DNA of 64,000 nt from Blastococcus sp. TML/M2B (GTDB lineage: Bacteria > Actinomycetota > Actinomycetes > Mycobacteriales > Geodermatophilaceae): contig NZ_JAENZZ010000001.1 in the NCBI RefSeq assembly GCF_016612865.1, positions 310,001 to 374,000 of the forward strand, written 5' to 3'. Positions 9,758-18,042 of the stretch are shown here, in pieces. Under the pieces are notes generated by a model that saw nothing but the letters and a program-made list of their open reading frames with translations, was not told where the DNA came from and did not search any database. How positions within the stretch are numbered: the first letter of the stretch is position 1; every line of letters begins with the position of its first letter. Both the position numbers and the translations under genes were made by a program.

Positions 9758-10921
9758 TCAGGAGGAGCGCGGCACGTCCTGGAACGGGACGTCGCGGTCC
9801 ACCTCGGGTTCGCGCGGCAGGCCGAGCAGCCGCTCGCCGATGATGTTCCGCTGGATCTGGTCGGTGCCGCCGCCGATCGAGGTGAAGTAGGCGTTCATCG
9901 AGGCGAAGTTGGCGTCGTCGCCGTCGGGGTGCTCCGGGCCCTCGAGCAGCGCCTGCGCCCCGACGATCGCTGACTGCACGCGGCCGGTCTCGTGCACGAT
10001 CCGCGACATCGCCAGCTTGCCCAGCGACGCCAGCGGGGAGGAGCCGCCCTGCTCGGCCTGGGCCAGCGCCCGCTGGTTGGTCCAGCGGTTGACCGAGCGC
10101 AGGGCGAACACGCGCGCGATGTCGCGGCGGAGCAGCACGTCGCCGGCCCGGCCGTGGCGCTTCGCCAGCTCGGGCAGGTCGGCCTCCGCGCGCCCGTTCG
10201 CGCGCGTCATCGCCCCCAGGTTGGTGGAGCCCAGCGCGACCCGCTCGAAGGCCAGCGCGGTGAGCAGCACCCGCCAGCCCTGCCCGGGCCCGCCCAGCAG
10301 GTTGGCGGCCGGCACCCGCGCGCCGGTCAGGAAGACCTCGTTGAAGTGCGCCTCGCCGGTGATCTGCCGCAGCGGCCGGACCTCGACACCGGGCTGGTCC
10401 ATCGGGAGGAAGAAGAAGCTCAGGCCGCGGTGCTTGGGCACGGCCGGGTCGGTGCGGGCCAGCAGCATCCCGTAGTCGGCGCCGGCGGCGTTCGACGTCC
10501 ACACCTTCTGGCCGTCGACGACGTACTCCTCGCCGTCGCGCACCGCGCTGGTGCGCACGCCGGCGAGGTCGGAGCCCGCGCCCGGCTCGCTGTAGAGCAG
10601 GCACATCCGCACCCGGTTCTCCAGCAGGGGGCGCAGCAGCCGGGCGCGCAGCTCGTCGGTGCCGAAGGTCAGCAGGGTGCCCGCCCACAGGTTGGTCCGG
10701 TCCTGCCCGCTGCCGGGGGCGCCGGCCCGGGCGAACTCCGCCTCGACGATCCGCGCCTGCGCCTCGTCCAGCTCCCGGCCGAACGCCGCGCGCGGCCAGC
10801 GCGGCACCGCGTACCCGGCGTCGACGACGGCGGCGGTCCACGCGGCCCGGTCGGCGGCGGGGTCCCAGTGCGCGGCCAGCCAGGCGCGGACCTCGTCGCG
10901 GAGCTGTGCGTCGCTGCTCAT
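9758..10921 (-). CDS. acyl-CoA dehydrogenase family protein
   Basis: A 387-residue flavoprotein that should oxidise an acyl-CoA thioester to the 2,3-enoyl-CoA, passing electrons to ETF. The FAD/substrate region LLYSEPGAGSDLAGVRTSAVRDG and the following VDGQKVWTSNA are canonical. The C-terminal signature is GGGTDQIQRNIIGERLLGLPRE. Enzymes with this N-terminus (LRDEVRAWLAAHW) are often used for branched-chain, steroid-side-chain or unusual acyl-CoAs; the substrate cannot be read here. It is monocistronic, ends at the palindrome array and points toward acs. Confidence 0.88.
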   Translation of the reverse strand: MSSDAQLRDEVRAWLAAHWDPAADRAAWTAAVVDAGYAVPRWPRAAFGRELDEAQARIVEAEFARAGAPGSGQDRTNLWAGTLLTFGTDELRARLLRPLLENRVRMCLLYSEPGAGSDLAGVRTSAVRDGEEYVVDGQKVWTSNAAGADYGMLLARTDPAVPKHRGLSFFFLPMDQPGVEVRPLRQITGEAHFNEVFLTGARVPAANLLGGPGQGWRVLLTALAFERVALGSTNLGAMTRANGRAEADLPELAKRHGRAGDVLLRRDIARVFALRSVNRWTNQRALAQAEQGGSSPLASLGKLAMSRIVHETGRVQSAIVGAQALLEGPEHPDGDDANFASMNAYFTSIGGGTDQIQRNIIGERLLGLPREPEVDRDVPFQDVPRSS

Positions 10922-10952
10922 CCCGCCGTCCTACCAGGTCCCGGCACCGGCG

Positions 10953-11273
10953 TCAGGGGCCGAGGACGACGGTGGACAGCGCCATCACGCCCACGAGCAG
11001 GATCAGCGCGGTCACGACCGCGAACAGCCGGGCGTCGGGCAGCACCTCGTCGCGCCGCAGCCGGTCCTCCGCGGTGCGGTGCCGCAGCGCCGCACGGGCG
11101 CCGATGACCGCCACGAGCGCCGTGGCGACCGCCGCGAGGGTGATCGCGGTGGCCGGGGAGCGGTCGAGCAGCAACCGGCCGATCAGCAGCGCGGCGCCGT
11201 ACCCGGAGAGCACGGTCCGCCGCCAGGCCAGGGTCGTCCGCTCGAGCTGCAGGCCGGGATCCCAGGGAGGCAT
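10953..11273 (-). CDS. DUF202 membrane protein (second of a pair)
   Basis: A 106-residue protein with the DUF202 signature LERTTLAWRRTVLSGYGAAL and three membrane segments. The family is widespread and of unknown function (YidH-like). ATG at 11273 overlaps the stop of the preceding DUF202 gene by one base (TGATG), and the pair is downstream of the alkyl-sulfatase-like gene, so the three form one operon. Pairs of divergent DUF202 proteins suggest heterodimers, which is an inference. Confidence 0.8.
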   Translation of the reverse strand: MPPWDPGLQLERTTLAWRRTVLSGYGAALLIGRLLLDRSPATAITLAAVATALVAVIGARAALRHRTAEDRLRRDEVLPDARLFAVVTALILLVGVMALSTVVLGP

Positions 11274-11632
11274 CAGAGGAGCAGGACGAGGACCAGGCCG
11301 AGGGCGATCACCGCGACGCCCCCGGCCAGGACGGTCCCGACCCCCAGGCCGGGCAGCGGCTCCTGCCGGCGCATGGCCCGTTCGTTGGCCATCCAGCGGA
11401 CGAAGGCGGTCCCGCTGGCGGCCATCCCGAGCACGATGAGGGCGACGGCGAGCGGCCGGTAGCCGTCCGCGTCGCCGTCGGCCTGCTCGGCGAGGACGTC
11501 GACGGCCACGCCGGCCACCACGAGCGCCAGCGCCGTCCGCAGCCAGGCGAGGAAGGTGCGCTCGTTGGCGAAGGTGAACCGCGGGTCGGGCTCGACGCCC
11601 TCCCGGTAGACGCGGCGGGGCCAGCGCGTCAC
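11273..11632 (-). CDS. DUF202 / YidH-family membrane protein (first of a pair)
   Basis: A 119-residue protein with the DUF202 signature FTFANERTFLAWLRTALALV, which distinguishes the YidH-like branch, and three predicted membrane segments. GTG at 11632 overlaps the stop of the MBL-fold gene. It precedes the second DUF202 gene with a one-base overlap. Function unknown. Confidence 0.8.
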   Translation of the reverse strand: MTRWPRRVYREGVEPDPRFTFANERTFLAWLRTALALVVAGVAVDVLAEQADGDADGYRPLAVALIVLGMAASGTAFVRWMANERAMRRQEPLPGLGVGTVLAGGVAVIALGLVLVLLL

Positions 11633-12933
11633 TGGTCCCGCGGGCCGGCGAGCAGCCGGGCCGAGGGCCCCGCCTGCTGCCCGGCCCCGCCGGTGACCTT
11701 ACGGGACTCGGCGGCGGCCCAGGTGAAGATGCCGCGCGCCATCAGCGACTCCTCGGCCTTCGCCCGCGCCTCGTACACCTCGGCGCGAGCGGCGTGCGCC
11801 GTCGCGTCGGCGGCGTCGGCCTGCACGGCGAGCTCGGCGAAGTGCGCGGCCAGGCGCAGCTCCCCGGCGTCGGCGTAGCGGCGGGCGACGTCGGCCAGTG
11901 CGGTGGAGCCGCCGGCGAGCTCGGCCACCGCGGCGGCGAGCTGGGCGTCGGGGGCCGGCTTGAGGTTGGCCGGGTTGCCGTCGTACCAGCCGGCGTAGCG
12001 CCGCCAGAGGTTGCGCACGATGAACTCGGGCTCGTCGTACCGGGCGCGCAGGTAGGGCCGGTCGGCCAGGTGCGCGGGGGCCCGGACGGCGTGCACCAGT
12101 TCGTCGAGCCGGGCACCGGCGTTCATCCCGTCCAGCGTCTGCTCGACCAGGCTCTCCAGCCACTCGGCGGTCTCGGTGAGCGCCTGGCGGATCCGGTCGG
12201 CACCGAAGACCGGGGCCCCGTGCGAGGGCAGCATGGTCTCCGCGCCCAGGGCCGCCATCCGGCGCATGGCGATCGCCCACTCGCGCGGGTAGCGCTGCAC
12301 CTTCTGCGGGTTGCCGCAGTTCGGCGTCACCCAGATGAACATGTCGCCGGGGCAGAGGATCTTCTGCTCGGGCAGCCAGGCGACGGTGGCGTCGTCGGTC
12401 TCGCCCTGGACGTGGAACAGCTCCATCGTCAGGCCGCCGCGGGTCAGCGTCATGGCGTCCCGGTAGGTGACGTCAGGACGGCGGTACTCGGTGGGCCAGG
12501 TCAGGTTGGGGGCCTGGAACTGGCGCTGGTTGATGACGGCGTTGTAGCCGTTGGTGAGGACGTAGCGGTCGAAGCGCGCGCCGATGAGCTCCTGGGCGAC
12601 GACGGTGGGCCGCGGGCCGGGCTCGGCGTCGAACGGCCCGACGCCGAAGACGTGGTCGATGTGCCCGTGGGAGAAGACGACGGTGCTGACCGGGTCGGGG
12701 CTCCAGGTGCGGATCGCGGTGTGCAGCGCGGCCGCGCCCATCGGGTTGCCGCTGTCGAACAGCAGCACCTCGCCGCCGGCCTTGAAGGTGATGACGTTGC
12801 CGAAGCCGGGGTGGAACCCGACGCCGTCGGCGACGTCGAGGACGCCGCTGCCGGCCGATCCGCTCTGGGCGATGTTGTCGTCCGCCGCCCCGTTCCAGAC
12901 GTCGTCGGCGTAGTCGATGAGGGAGCGCGTCAT
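11629..12933 (-). CDS. MBL-fold hydrolase, alkyl-sulfatase-like
   Basis: A 434-residue metallo-beta-lactamase-fold enzyme. The metal site is FSHGHIDHVFG (HxHxDH), with further ligands likely in FHVQGETDD, CPGDMF and LPSHGAPV. After residue 250 comes an alpha-helical region (WLESLVEQTLDGMNAGARLDE, then YDEPEFIVRNLWRRYAGWYDGNPANL) that matches the dimerisation domain of SdsA/BDS1-type alkyl sulfatases. Primary or secondary alkyl sulfate hydrolysis is the best guess. ATG at 12933 is preferred; a GTG three codons upstream is possible. Divergent from the PucR-type regulator at 13009, which may control it. Confidence 0.8.
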   Translation of the reverse strand: MTRSLIDYADDVWNGAADDNIAQSGSAGSGVLDVADGVGFHPGFGNVITFKAGGEVLLFDSGNPMGAAALHTAIRTWSPDPVSTVVFSHGHIDHVFGVGPFDAEPGPRPTVVAQELIGARFDRYVLTNGYNAVINQRQFQAPNLTWPTEYRRPDVTYRDAMTLTRGGLTMELFHVQGETDDATVAWLPEQKILCPGDMFIWVTPNCGNPQKVQRYPREWAIAMRRMAALGAETMLPSHGAPVFGADRIRQALTETAEWLESLVEQTLDGMNAGARLDELVHAVRAPAHLADRPYLRARYDEPEFIVRNLWRRYAGWYDGNPANLKPAPDAQLAAAVAELAGGSTALADVARRYADAGELRLAAHFAELAVQADAADATAHAARAEVYEARAKAEESLMARGIFTWAAAESRKVTGGAGQQAGPSARLLAGPRDQ

Positions 12934-12996
12934 GCCGTCCACCGTGGCGGCTGCGCGCGGGGCGGGCAAGGAGCGGGCGCGCCAGGTCGACGCCGC

Positions 12997-13016
12997 TATC
13001 GTTGTGAGATGTCACA
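12997..13016 (+). promoter_or_regulatory. leaderless promoter and inverted repeat over the start of the PucR-type gene
   Basis: TATCGT at 12997-13002 fits the -10 consensus and ends six bases before the ATG. TGTGA-N4-TCACA (13003-13016) is an inverted repeat that spans the start codon, a plausible operator for autoregulation or for control of the divergent MBL-fold gene. The arms equal the Crp half-sites but the spacing is four instead of six. Confidence 0.4.
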
Positions 13017-14142
13017 GCCCGACGTGCCGGAGCAGGCCGCCGCGCTGGCGGCGCGGCTCGTCCCGCGGGTGCCGGAGCTGGCCCGGCGGGTCGTCGAACG
13101 GATCCGCGCCGAGGTGCCGGGGTTCGACCGGCTGCCCGGCGAGATCCAGGACGTCGAGGTCGCCGGCACCGCGCGCGCGTCGATCCGGGCGTTCCTCCGG
13201 CACGCGCAGGGGCTGCCCGGCGCCGGCTCCGCGCTGTCCCGGGAACGGGCCGTGCAGCGGGCGGAGGAGGGCATCCCGCTCGCGGCGCTGGTGCAGACCT
13301 ACCACGTCGGTGCCGAGGTGGTCGTCGACGCGCTCGCGGCCGAGTCCCGGCCGGACGAGGCGGCCGCCGTGCTGCACCTGGTCCGCGAGCAGCTGCGCGC
13401 GGTGGGCTCGGCGGTCACCCGGGTGACCGAGGCGTACCTGGCCGGCGGGGCCGACCAGCACGTCGCCGTCCGCGAGCTGACCTGGGCCCTGCTGCGCGGC
13501 GAGCGGCCGGAGGACGTCGCCGCGCGCTACGGCCTGCCGCTGGAGAGCGGCTACCTCGTGCTCCGGGTGCGCGCGCCCGGGGACGGCGACCCGCGGGTCG
13601 CGCTGCGGTGGGTGCTGGCCCGCACCGCGGCCCGGGCGGAGGGCCGGGCGCTGAGCCTGCGCGACGACCTCGGCGGGCACGTGCTCCTGCCCCCGTCGTT
13701 CCCCCTCGCGGACCTGGTGCGGGCGGCGGCGCCGGGGGAGGGGGTCCCGGTCGTGGGGGTGGCGCCGGCCGCGACGCCGGCGGACGTCCCGGCGGCCGCC
13801 CGGCGGGCCGGTCGCATCGCGGCGGTGGCCGGGACGCCCGGCCTGCACCGGCTCGCCGACGTGCTGCTCGACTACCACCTGGCGCAGCCCGGCGACGGTG
13901 CCGCCGAGGTGGCCGCGGTGCTCGACCCGCTGGTCGCGCACCCCGACCTGCTGCCCACGCTGACCGCATGGCTCGGCGCCGACCTGGACCGCCGCGGCAC
14001 GGCGCGGGCCCTGGGCGTGCACGCGAACACCGTCGACAACCGGCTGGAGCGGATCGCCGAGCTCACCGGCGTGGATCCCCGGTCGGCGCGCGGCATCCAG
14101 CTGTTCGGCGCGGCGCTCGCGCTGCGCCGGGCGCCGGCCTGA
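13009..14142 (+). CDS. PucR-family transcriptional regulator
   Basis: A 377-residue regulator. The N-terminal 150 residues are helical (RsbT co-antagonist-like: IPLAALVQTYHVGAEVVVDAL). A middle GGDEF-like region follows, and the C-terminal PucR helix-turn-helix reads LDRRGTARALGVHANTVDNRLERIAELTG. Such proteins activate or repress neighbouring catabolic genes. It is divergent from the alkyl-sulfatase-like operon and upstream of a DODA-type dioxygenase, so either may be its target. The start is supported by a -10 element six bases upstream. Confidence 0.85.
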   Translation: MSQPDVPEQAAALAARLVPRVPELARRVVERIRAEVPGFDRLPGEIQDVEVAGTARASIRAFLRHAQGLPGAGSALSRERAVQRAEEGIPLAALVQTYHVGAEVVVDALAAESRPDEAAAVLHLVREQLRAVGSAVTRVTEAYLAGGADQHVAVRELTWALLRGERPEDVAARYGLPLESGYLVLRVRAPGDGDPRVALRWVLARTAARAEGRALSLRDDLGGHVLLPPSFPLADLVRAAAPGEGVPVVGVAPAATPADVPAAARRAGRIAAVAGTPGLHRLADVLLDYHLAQPGDGAAEVAAVLDPLVAHPDLLPTLTAWLGADLDRRGTARALGVHANTVDNRLERIAELTGVDPRSARGIQLFGAALALRRAPA

Positions 14143-14217
14143 CCGCGGCCGGAGGCCTCGCGGCCGGGTGCCGACCGGGTGCATGATCGCACCCGGCGTC
14201 GACCGGGGAGAAGTCGC

Positions 14218-15069
14218 ATGACGGTGCTGCCCGCCGCGTTCTTCGGGCACGGCAATCCGATGAACGCGCTGGAGAGGAACCGCTACACCGACGCCTGGCG
14301 GGCCTTCGGCCGCTCCGTGCCACGCCCGCGGGCGATCCTGGTCGTCTCCGCCCACTGGTACATCCAGGCCACTGCCGTGACCGCCATGCCGCGGCCGCGC
14401 ACGATCCACGACTTCTACGGCTTCCCGCGGGAGCTGTTCGACGTCCGGTACGAGCCGCCGGGGCTGCCCGATCTCCACGACGAGATCGCCGACGTCGTGC
14501 ACCCCACCTGGGTCGGCGCCGACGTCGACAGCTGGGGGATCGACCACGGCACCTGGTCGGTGCTGCTGCACGCCTTCCCGGACGCCGACATCCCGGTCGT
14601 CCAGCTGTCGATCAACGCGCTCAAGTCCTTCGACTACCACCTGCAGCTCGGGGCGGCGCTGGCGCCGCTGCGCCGCCGCGGCGTGCTGGTGATCGGCAGC
14701 GGCAACGTCGTGCACAACCTGGGCGGGGTCAGCCGGGCCATGCCCGACGCCGGGTTCGACTGGGCCCAGCGCTTCGACGAGCGGGCCAAGGAGCAGATGC
14801 TCACCGCGCCGACCGACGTCGCGCGGCTCGACGGGCACCGCGACTTCGACCTCGCCGTCCCGACGCCGGACCACTTCCTCCCGCTGCTCTACCTCGCCGG
14901 TTTGGCCGGCGCGACCGGCGACGCGGCGGAGGTGCTGGTCGACGGCTACGCCTACGGCTCGCTGTCGATGACCGCCTACACGGTCGGCATGGCGCCGCCG
15001 GAGACCACCGGCTCGGGCGTCGCCGCCGCGCTGCCGCAGGACCCGCCGACCGACGGCGCCAACATCTAG
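14218..15069 (+). CDS. ygiD: 4,5-DOPA-type extradiol dioxygenase (LigB family)
   Basis: A 283-residue class III ring-cleavage dioxygenase. The signature starts at AAFFGHGNPMNAL, with a metal-binding His and the family Asn-Pro-Met. VVSAHWYIQ supplies a second His, IDHGTWSVLLHAFP a third conserved segment, and IGSGNVVHNLG the catalytic/structural His-Asn near residue 165. Members cleave catechols such as DOPA in vitro; the natural substrate is usually unknown. ATG at 14218 follows GGGGAGAAG at good spacing. Confidence 0.88.
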   Translation: MTVLPAAFFGHGNPMNALERNRYTDAWRAFGRSVPRPRAILVVSAHWYIQATAVTAMPRPRTIHDFYGFPRELFDVRYEPPGLPDLHDEIADVVHPTWVGADVDSWGIDHGTWSVLLHAFPDADIPVVQLSINALKSFDYHLQLGAALAPLRRRGVLVIGSGNVVHNLGGVSRAMPDAGFDWAQRFDERAKEQMLTAPTDVARLDGHRDFDLAVPTPDHFLPLLYLAGLAGATGDAAEVLVDGYAYGSLSMTAYTVGMAPPETTGSGVAAALPQDPPTDGANI

Positions 15070-15090
15070 CCGCAGGTCAGCGGCCTGCGG
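15070..15090 (+). terminator. short hairpin after the dioxygenase gene
   Basis: A seven-bp stem (CCGCAGG with CCTGCGG) separated by seven bases lies directly after the stop at 15069. The rest of the gap to 15242 holds the promoter of the secreted-protein gene. No known riboswitch consensus was recognised in it. Confidence 0.45.
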
Positions 15091-15242
15091 CGAGAAGAGT
15101 GGGAACGGTCCGTCCCGTTCTGGTCGCGGATCGTGACGGCACACGCGCGTCACAGGTAAAAGTCCCGGCGCCGGCTGGCAGGTATCCAGGCGTCTCCGGA
15201 CAGTGAGGGCGCTCACCAACTTGTCGTTACCGGGGGTCACAC

Positions 15243-16178
15243 TTGTCTCTGCGCCGTTCCTCCTCTCCGTCCGGGCGACGTGCCCTCGTGGCCGCCGGCC
15301 TCGCCGCCGCCCTGGTCGCCGTCCCCGGGACCGCCGCCGCGGCCGATCCCGACCCGGTGGCGGAGGTGACGGGCTTCCTCGACCAGCTGGCCGGGGGAGC
15401 GCCGTCGGCGCAGAGCGTCCCCGGCCTGCCGGAGTTCGCGGTGCCCCCGGAGATCCGCGACGCCTTCCAGCAGCTGGCCGACGCCGCGATGCTGCCGGAG
15501 AACTGCGTGGACGGCGTCGCTGACGCCCTCGAGCTGATCCTGAACGGCCTGGTCGCGCTCCCGCTCGAGCTGGCCGACGTCCTGGCCGACCTGCTCGCCC
15601 TCCTGGGCGGCGGCGGGTTGCCCACGCCCGGCGACCTCACCGTGCTGGAGGACCTGCTCGACGAGCTGCTCGGCGGCCTGACCGGTGGGCTGGGTGGCGG
15701 TGTCCCCGCCCCCCTGGCGGCCGGTGGCACGACCGAGGAGGAGGGGACGGCGCCCGCGGCGACCACCACCACCGCGCCGGCGACGGCATCCGAGGAGGAA
15801 GCGCCCGAGGAGGGAGCGCCCGCCGAGGAGTCGCCCGAGCTGCCCACCCTGGTCGACGGCCTGCTGGCGCTCGGCGAGGCGCTGGCCGGCTGCCTCCCGG
15901 CCCTGCCCGCCCCGGGCGACACCGGCACCCCGCAGCCCGCTGCGCCGGTCGCGAGCCCGACCCAGCAGCCGCCGGCGGCGACCCCGGCCCCCGTGGCCGC
16001 GGCGCCCACCGCGCAGCCGGTGGCCTACCTCGGCTACGCGCCGACCGGCGCCGACGCGCCGCGGGCCGACGACACGTCGGTGCCGCTGACCGCCGTCGCC
16101 GGGGGGCTGGTCCTCCTGGCCGGGGCGGGCGCGGCCGGATACGGGATGCGGGGCCGTGCGGTTCGCTCGCGCGGCTGA
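15243..16178 (+). CDS. secreted protein with C-terminal membrane anchor, partner of the sortase
   Basis: A 311-residue exported protein of unknown family. The signal peptide ends near AAAADP (residue 34). Two helical Leu-rich segments, each carrying one Cys (ENCVDGVADALELIL and ALAGCLPALP), flank a Glu/Thr/Pro-rich linker (residues 155-200). The C-terminus is a classic sorting-type tail: a hydrophobic stretch (LTAVAGGLVLLAGAGAAGYGM) followed by RGRAVRSRG, but without LPXTG; APTGAD lies about 10 residues before the hydrophobic part. TTG is the first start after an in-frame TGA and has GGGGG upstream. It overlaps the sortase gene by 23 bases, so the two are made together. Confidence 0.75.
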   Translation: MSLRRSSSPSGRRALVAAGLAAALVAVPGTAAAADPDPVAEVTGFLDQLAGGAPSAQSVPGLPEFAVPPEIRDAFQQLADAAMLPENCVDGVADALELILNGLVALPLELADVLADLLALLGGGGLPTPGDLTVLEDLLDELLGGLTGGLGGGVPAPLAAGGTTEEEGTAPAATTTTAPATASEEEAPEEGAPAEESPELPTLVDGLLALGEALAGCLPALPAPGDTGTPQPAAPVASPTQQPPAATPAPVAAAPTAQPVAYLGYAPTGADAPRADDTSVPLTAVAGGLVLLAGAGAAGYGMRGRAVRSRG

Positions 16179-16797
16179 CCTGCGCGCCGCCGGCGCCTTC
16201 CTGGTGGTGCTGGCGGCCGGTCTCGGGATGCTGCTGCTCGTCGCCGGGCGGCCGGGTGCGGACGACGCTCCGCAGCCGGCCCCCGCGGCGGCGGCTCCCG
16301 GGGAGGTGCTGGCGACCGGGCCCATCCAGCCCGCGGCGCTGAGCATCCCGGCGATCGGCGTGGACAGCCCCGTGGAGTCGCGCGGGACGGTCCGCTACGA
16401 GAACCCGTTCACCGGGCAGCCGGTCGACGGGTACGGCGTCCCGGAGTCGATGCGGACGACCTCGTGGTGGTCCGACGGGCCGCTGCCGGGCTCCGGGCAG
16501 ATGGCGGTCATCCTCGGCCACCAGCAGGCCGGTGGCGGAGCGGTGTTCGACCGGCTGCACACGCTGGCCCCCGGCGACGAGGTCACCCTGCGGGACGGCG
16601 CCGGCGCGGTGCTGCGGCTGCAGGTCCTGGGCGAGCCGGTGACCGGGCTGGACAAGGCGACGTCCGCGCTGTCCGACACGCTCAACGCCCACCCGGCCGG
16701 CGCCGACGTCGCGCTGGTGACCTGCGGCGGCGAGTTCGTCGAGGACGCCGGCGCGAGCACGGACAACACGGTGGTCTTCGCGACCGTCGTCCGCTGA
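16156..16797 (+). CDS. class F sortase
   Basis: A 213-residue membrane-anchored transpeptidase. The N-terminal anchor is AAGAFLVVLAAGLGMLLLVA, followed by a Pro/Ala linker and the sortase barrel from LSIPAIGVDSPVE. The catalytic His is in VILGHQQAGG and the catalytic Cys in ALVTCGGEFVED. The Arg expected near the last strand is not evident: the segment reads GASTDNTVVFATVVR, with Thr where related proteins usually have Arg. GTG at 16156 lies inside the preceding gene, so translation is coupled. Its presumed substrate is that secreted protein. It converges with the cysG-like gene. Confidence 0.85.
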   Translation: MRFARAADLRAAGAFLVVLAAGLGMLLLVAGRPGADDAPQPAPAAAAPGEVLATGPIQPAALSIPAIGVDSPVESRGTVRYENPFTGQPVDGYGVPESMRTTSWWSDGPLPGSGQMAVILGHQQAGGGAVFDRLHTLAPGDEVTLRDGAGAVLRLQVLGEPVTGLDKATSALSDTLNAHPAGADVALVTCGGEFVEDAGASTDNTVVFATVVR

Positions 16798-16802
16798 GCG
16801 GG

Positions 16803-18042
16803 TCAGCCGCCGGCCGCGTCGTCCCCGGGGGCCAGTGAGACCACCGGCCCGACCACCCACACCGAGGGCGGCCGGATGTCGGCGGTCGCGAGGGTCCCGG
16901 GCAGCCCGCCCAGCGTGGTGCGCACCGTGCGCTGCGTGGGCGTCGAGCCGTCGCTGACGATCGCGACCGGGGTCGACGGGTCGCGGCCCGTGCTCGACCA
17001 GCGCGGCCGCGATCGCCGGCGCGGTGTCGACGCCCATGAGCACGACGACGGTGCCGCGCAGCCGGGCGATGGCCGGCCACTCGACCAGCGAGTTCGGGTG
17101 GCCCGGGGGCAGGTGGCCGGAGACGACCACGAACTCGTGGGTCAGCCCGCGGTGGGTGACCGGGATCCCGGCCAGCGCGGGCACGGAGATCGCGCTGGTG
17201 ACGCCGGGGACCACCTCGACCGGCACCCCGGCCGCCAGGCACGCCTCGACCTCCTCCATGCCGCGGCCGAAGACGAACGGGTCGCCGCCCTTGAGCCGCA
17301 CGACCCGCTTGCCGGCCAGCGCCCTGTCCACCAGCAGCTCGTTGATCTGCTCCTGCGCCATCGACCGGCCCCGCGGCAGCTTCGAGGCGTCGATGACCTC
17401 GACGTCCGGGGGCAGGGAGGCGAGCAGCGACAGCGGCGCCAGGTGGTCGGCGACGACGACGTCGGCCTGCGCCACCGCCTGCCGCCCGCGGACGGTGATC
17501 AGCGCCGGGTCGCCGGGGCCGCCGCCCACCAGCACGACCCCGCCCGCGCGGCCGGCGGCGACCGGGCGGGAGGTGCGGTCGGCGATCGTGCCGTCGGTCA
17601 GCCCGGTGAGGACGGCGTCCCGCACCGCGACGGCCCGCTGCGGGTCCCCGCCGCCGTGGACGCCGACGACGAGGTCGCCGTGCCGCCCGGTGGCCGGCGT
17701 CCAGACGCTGGAGGCGGTCCGGTCGTCGGCGCGGGCGCAGAAGATCCGCGCGCTCTCGGCCTCGGCGGCGACGGCCGCGTTCACCTCCGCGTCGTCGGTC
17801 GCGGCCACCGCGTACCAGGCGCCGGCGAGGTCGCCGGGTGCGTAGGGCCGGCGCACCCAGGTGAGCGAGCCGGGGGCGACGAGCGCCTCGATGGCCGGGG
17901 TGACCTCCGGGCTGACCACCGTCACCCGGGCCTGGGCCTCGAGCAGCCCGGCGACCCGCCGGTGCGCCACCTGCCCGCCGCCCACGACGACGACGGCCCG
18001 GTCCCGCAGGCGCAGGCCGACCGGGTAGACGGGGGAGACCAT
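16803..18042 (-). CDS. cysG: siroheme synthase-like fusion: precorrin-2 dehydrogenase and uroporphyrinogen-III C-methyltransferase (frame broken near 16987)
   Basis: About 412 residues. The N-terminal Rossmann domain ([20 protein letters not shown]) is the CysG-type precorrin-2 dehydrogenase/ferrochelatase part. The C-terminal SUMT domain has [17 protein letters not shown], the second motif [15 protein letters not shown] and [20 protein letters not shown]. It feeds siroheme and cobalamin synthesis. One extra base at 16985-16989 shifts the last 60 residues: [14 protein letters not shown] appears only in the next frame, ending at 16803. ATG at 18042 overlaps the cobT stop (TGATG), so the two are one operon. 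Confidence 0.88.

Noticed and set aside
15091-15242. Possible c-di-AMP-type riboswitch before the secreted-protein gene
   Set aside because: The gap has small inverted repeats but none of the conserved ydaO segments could be found.
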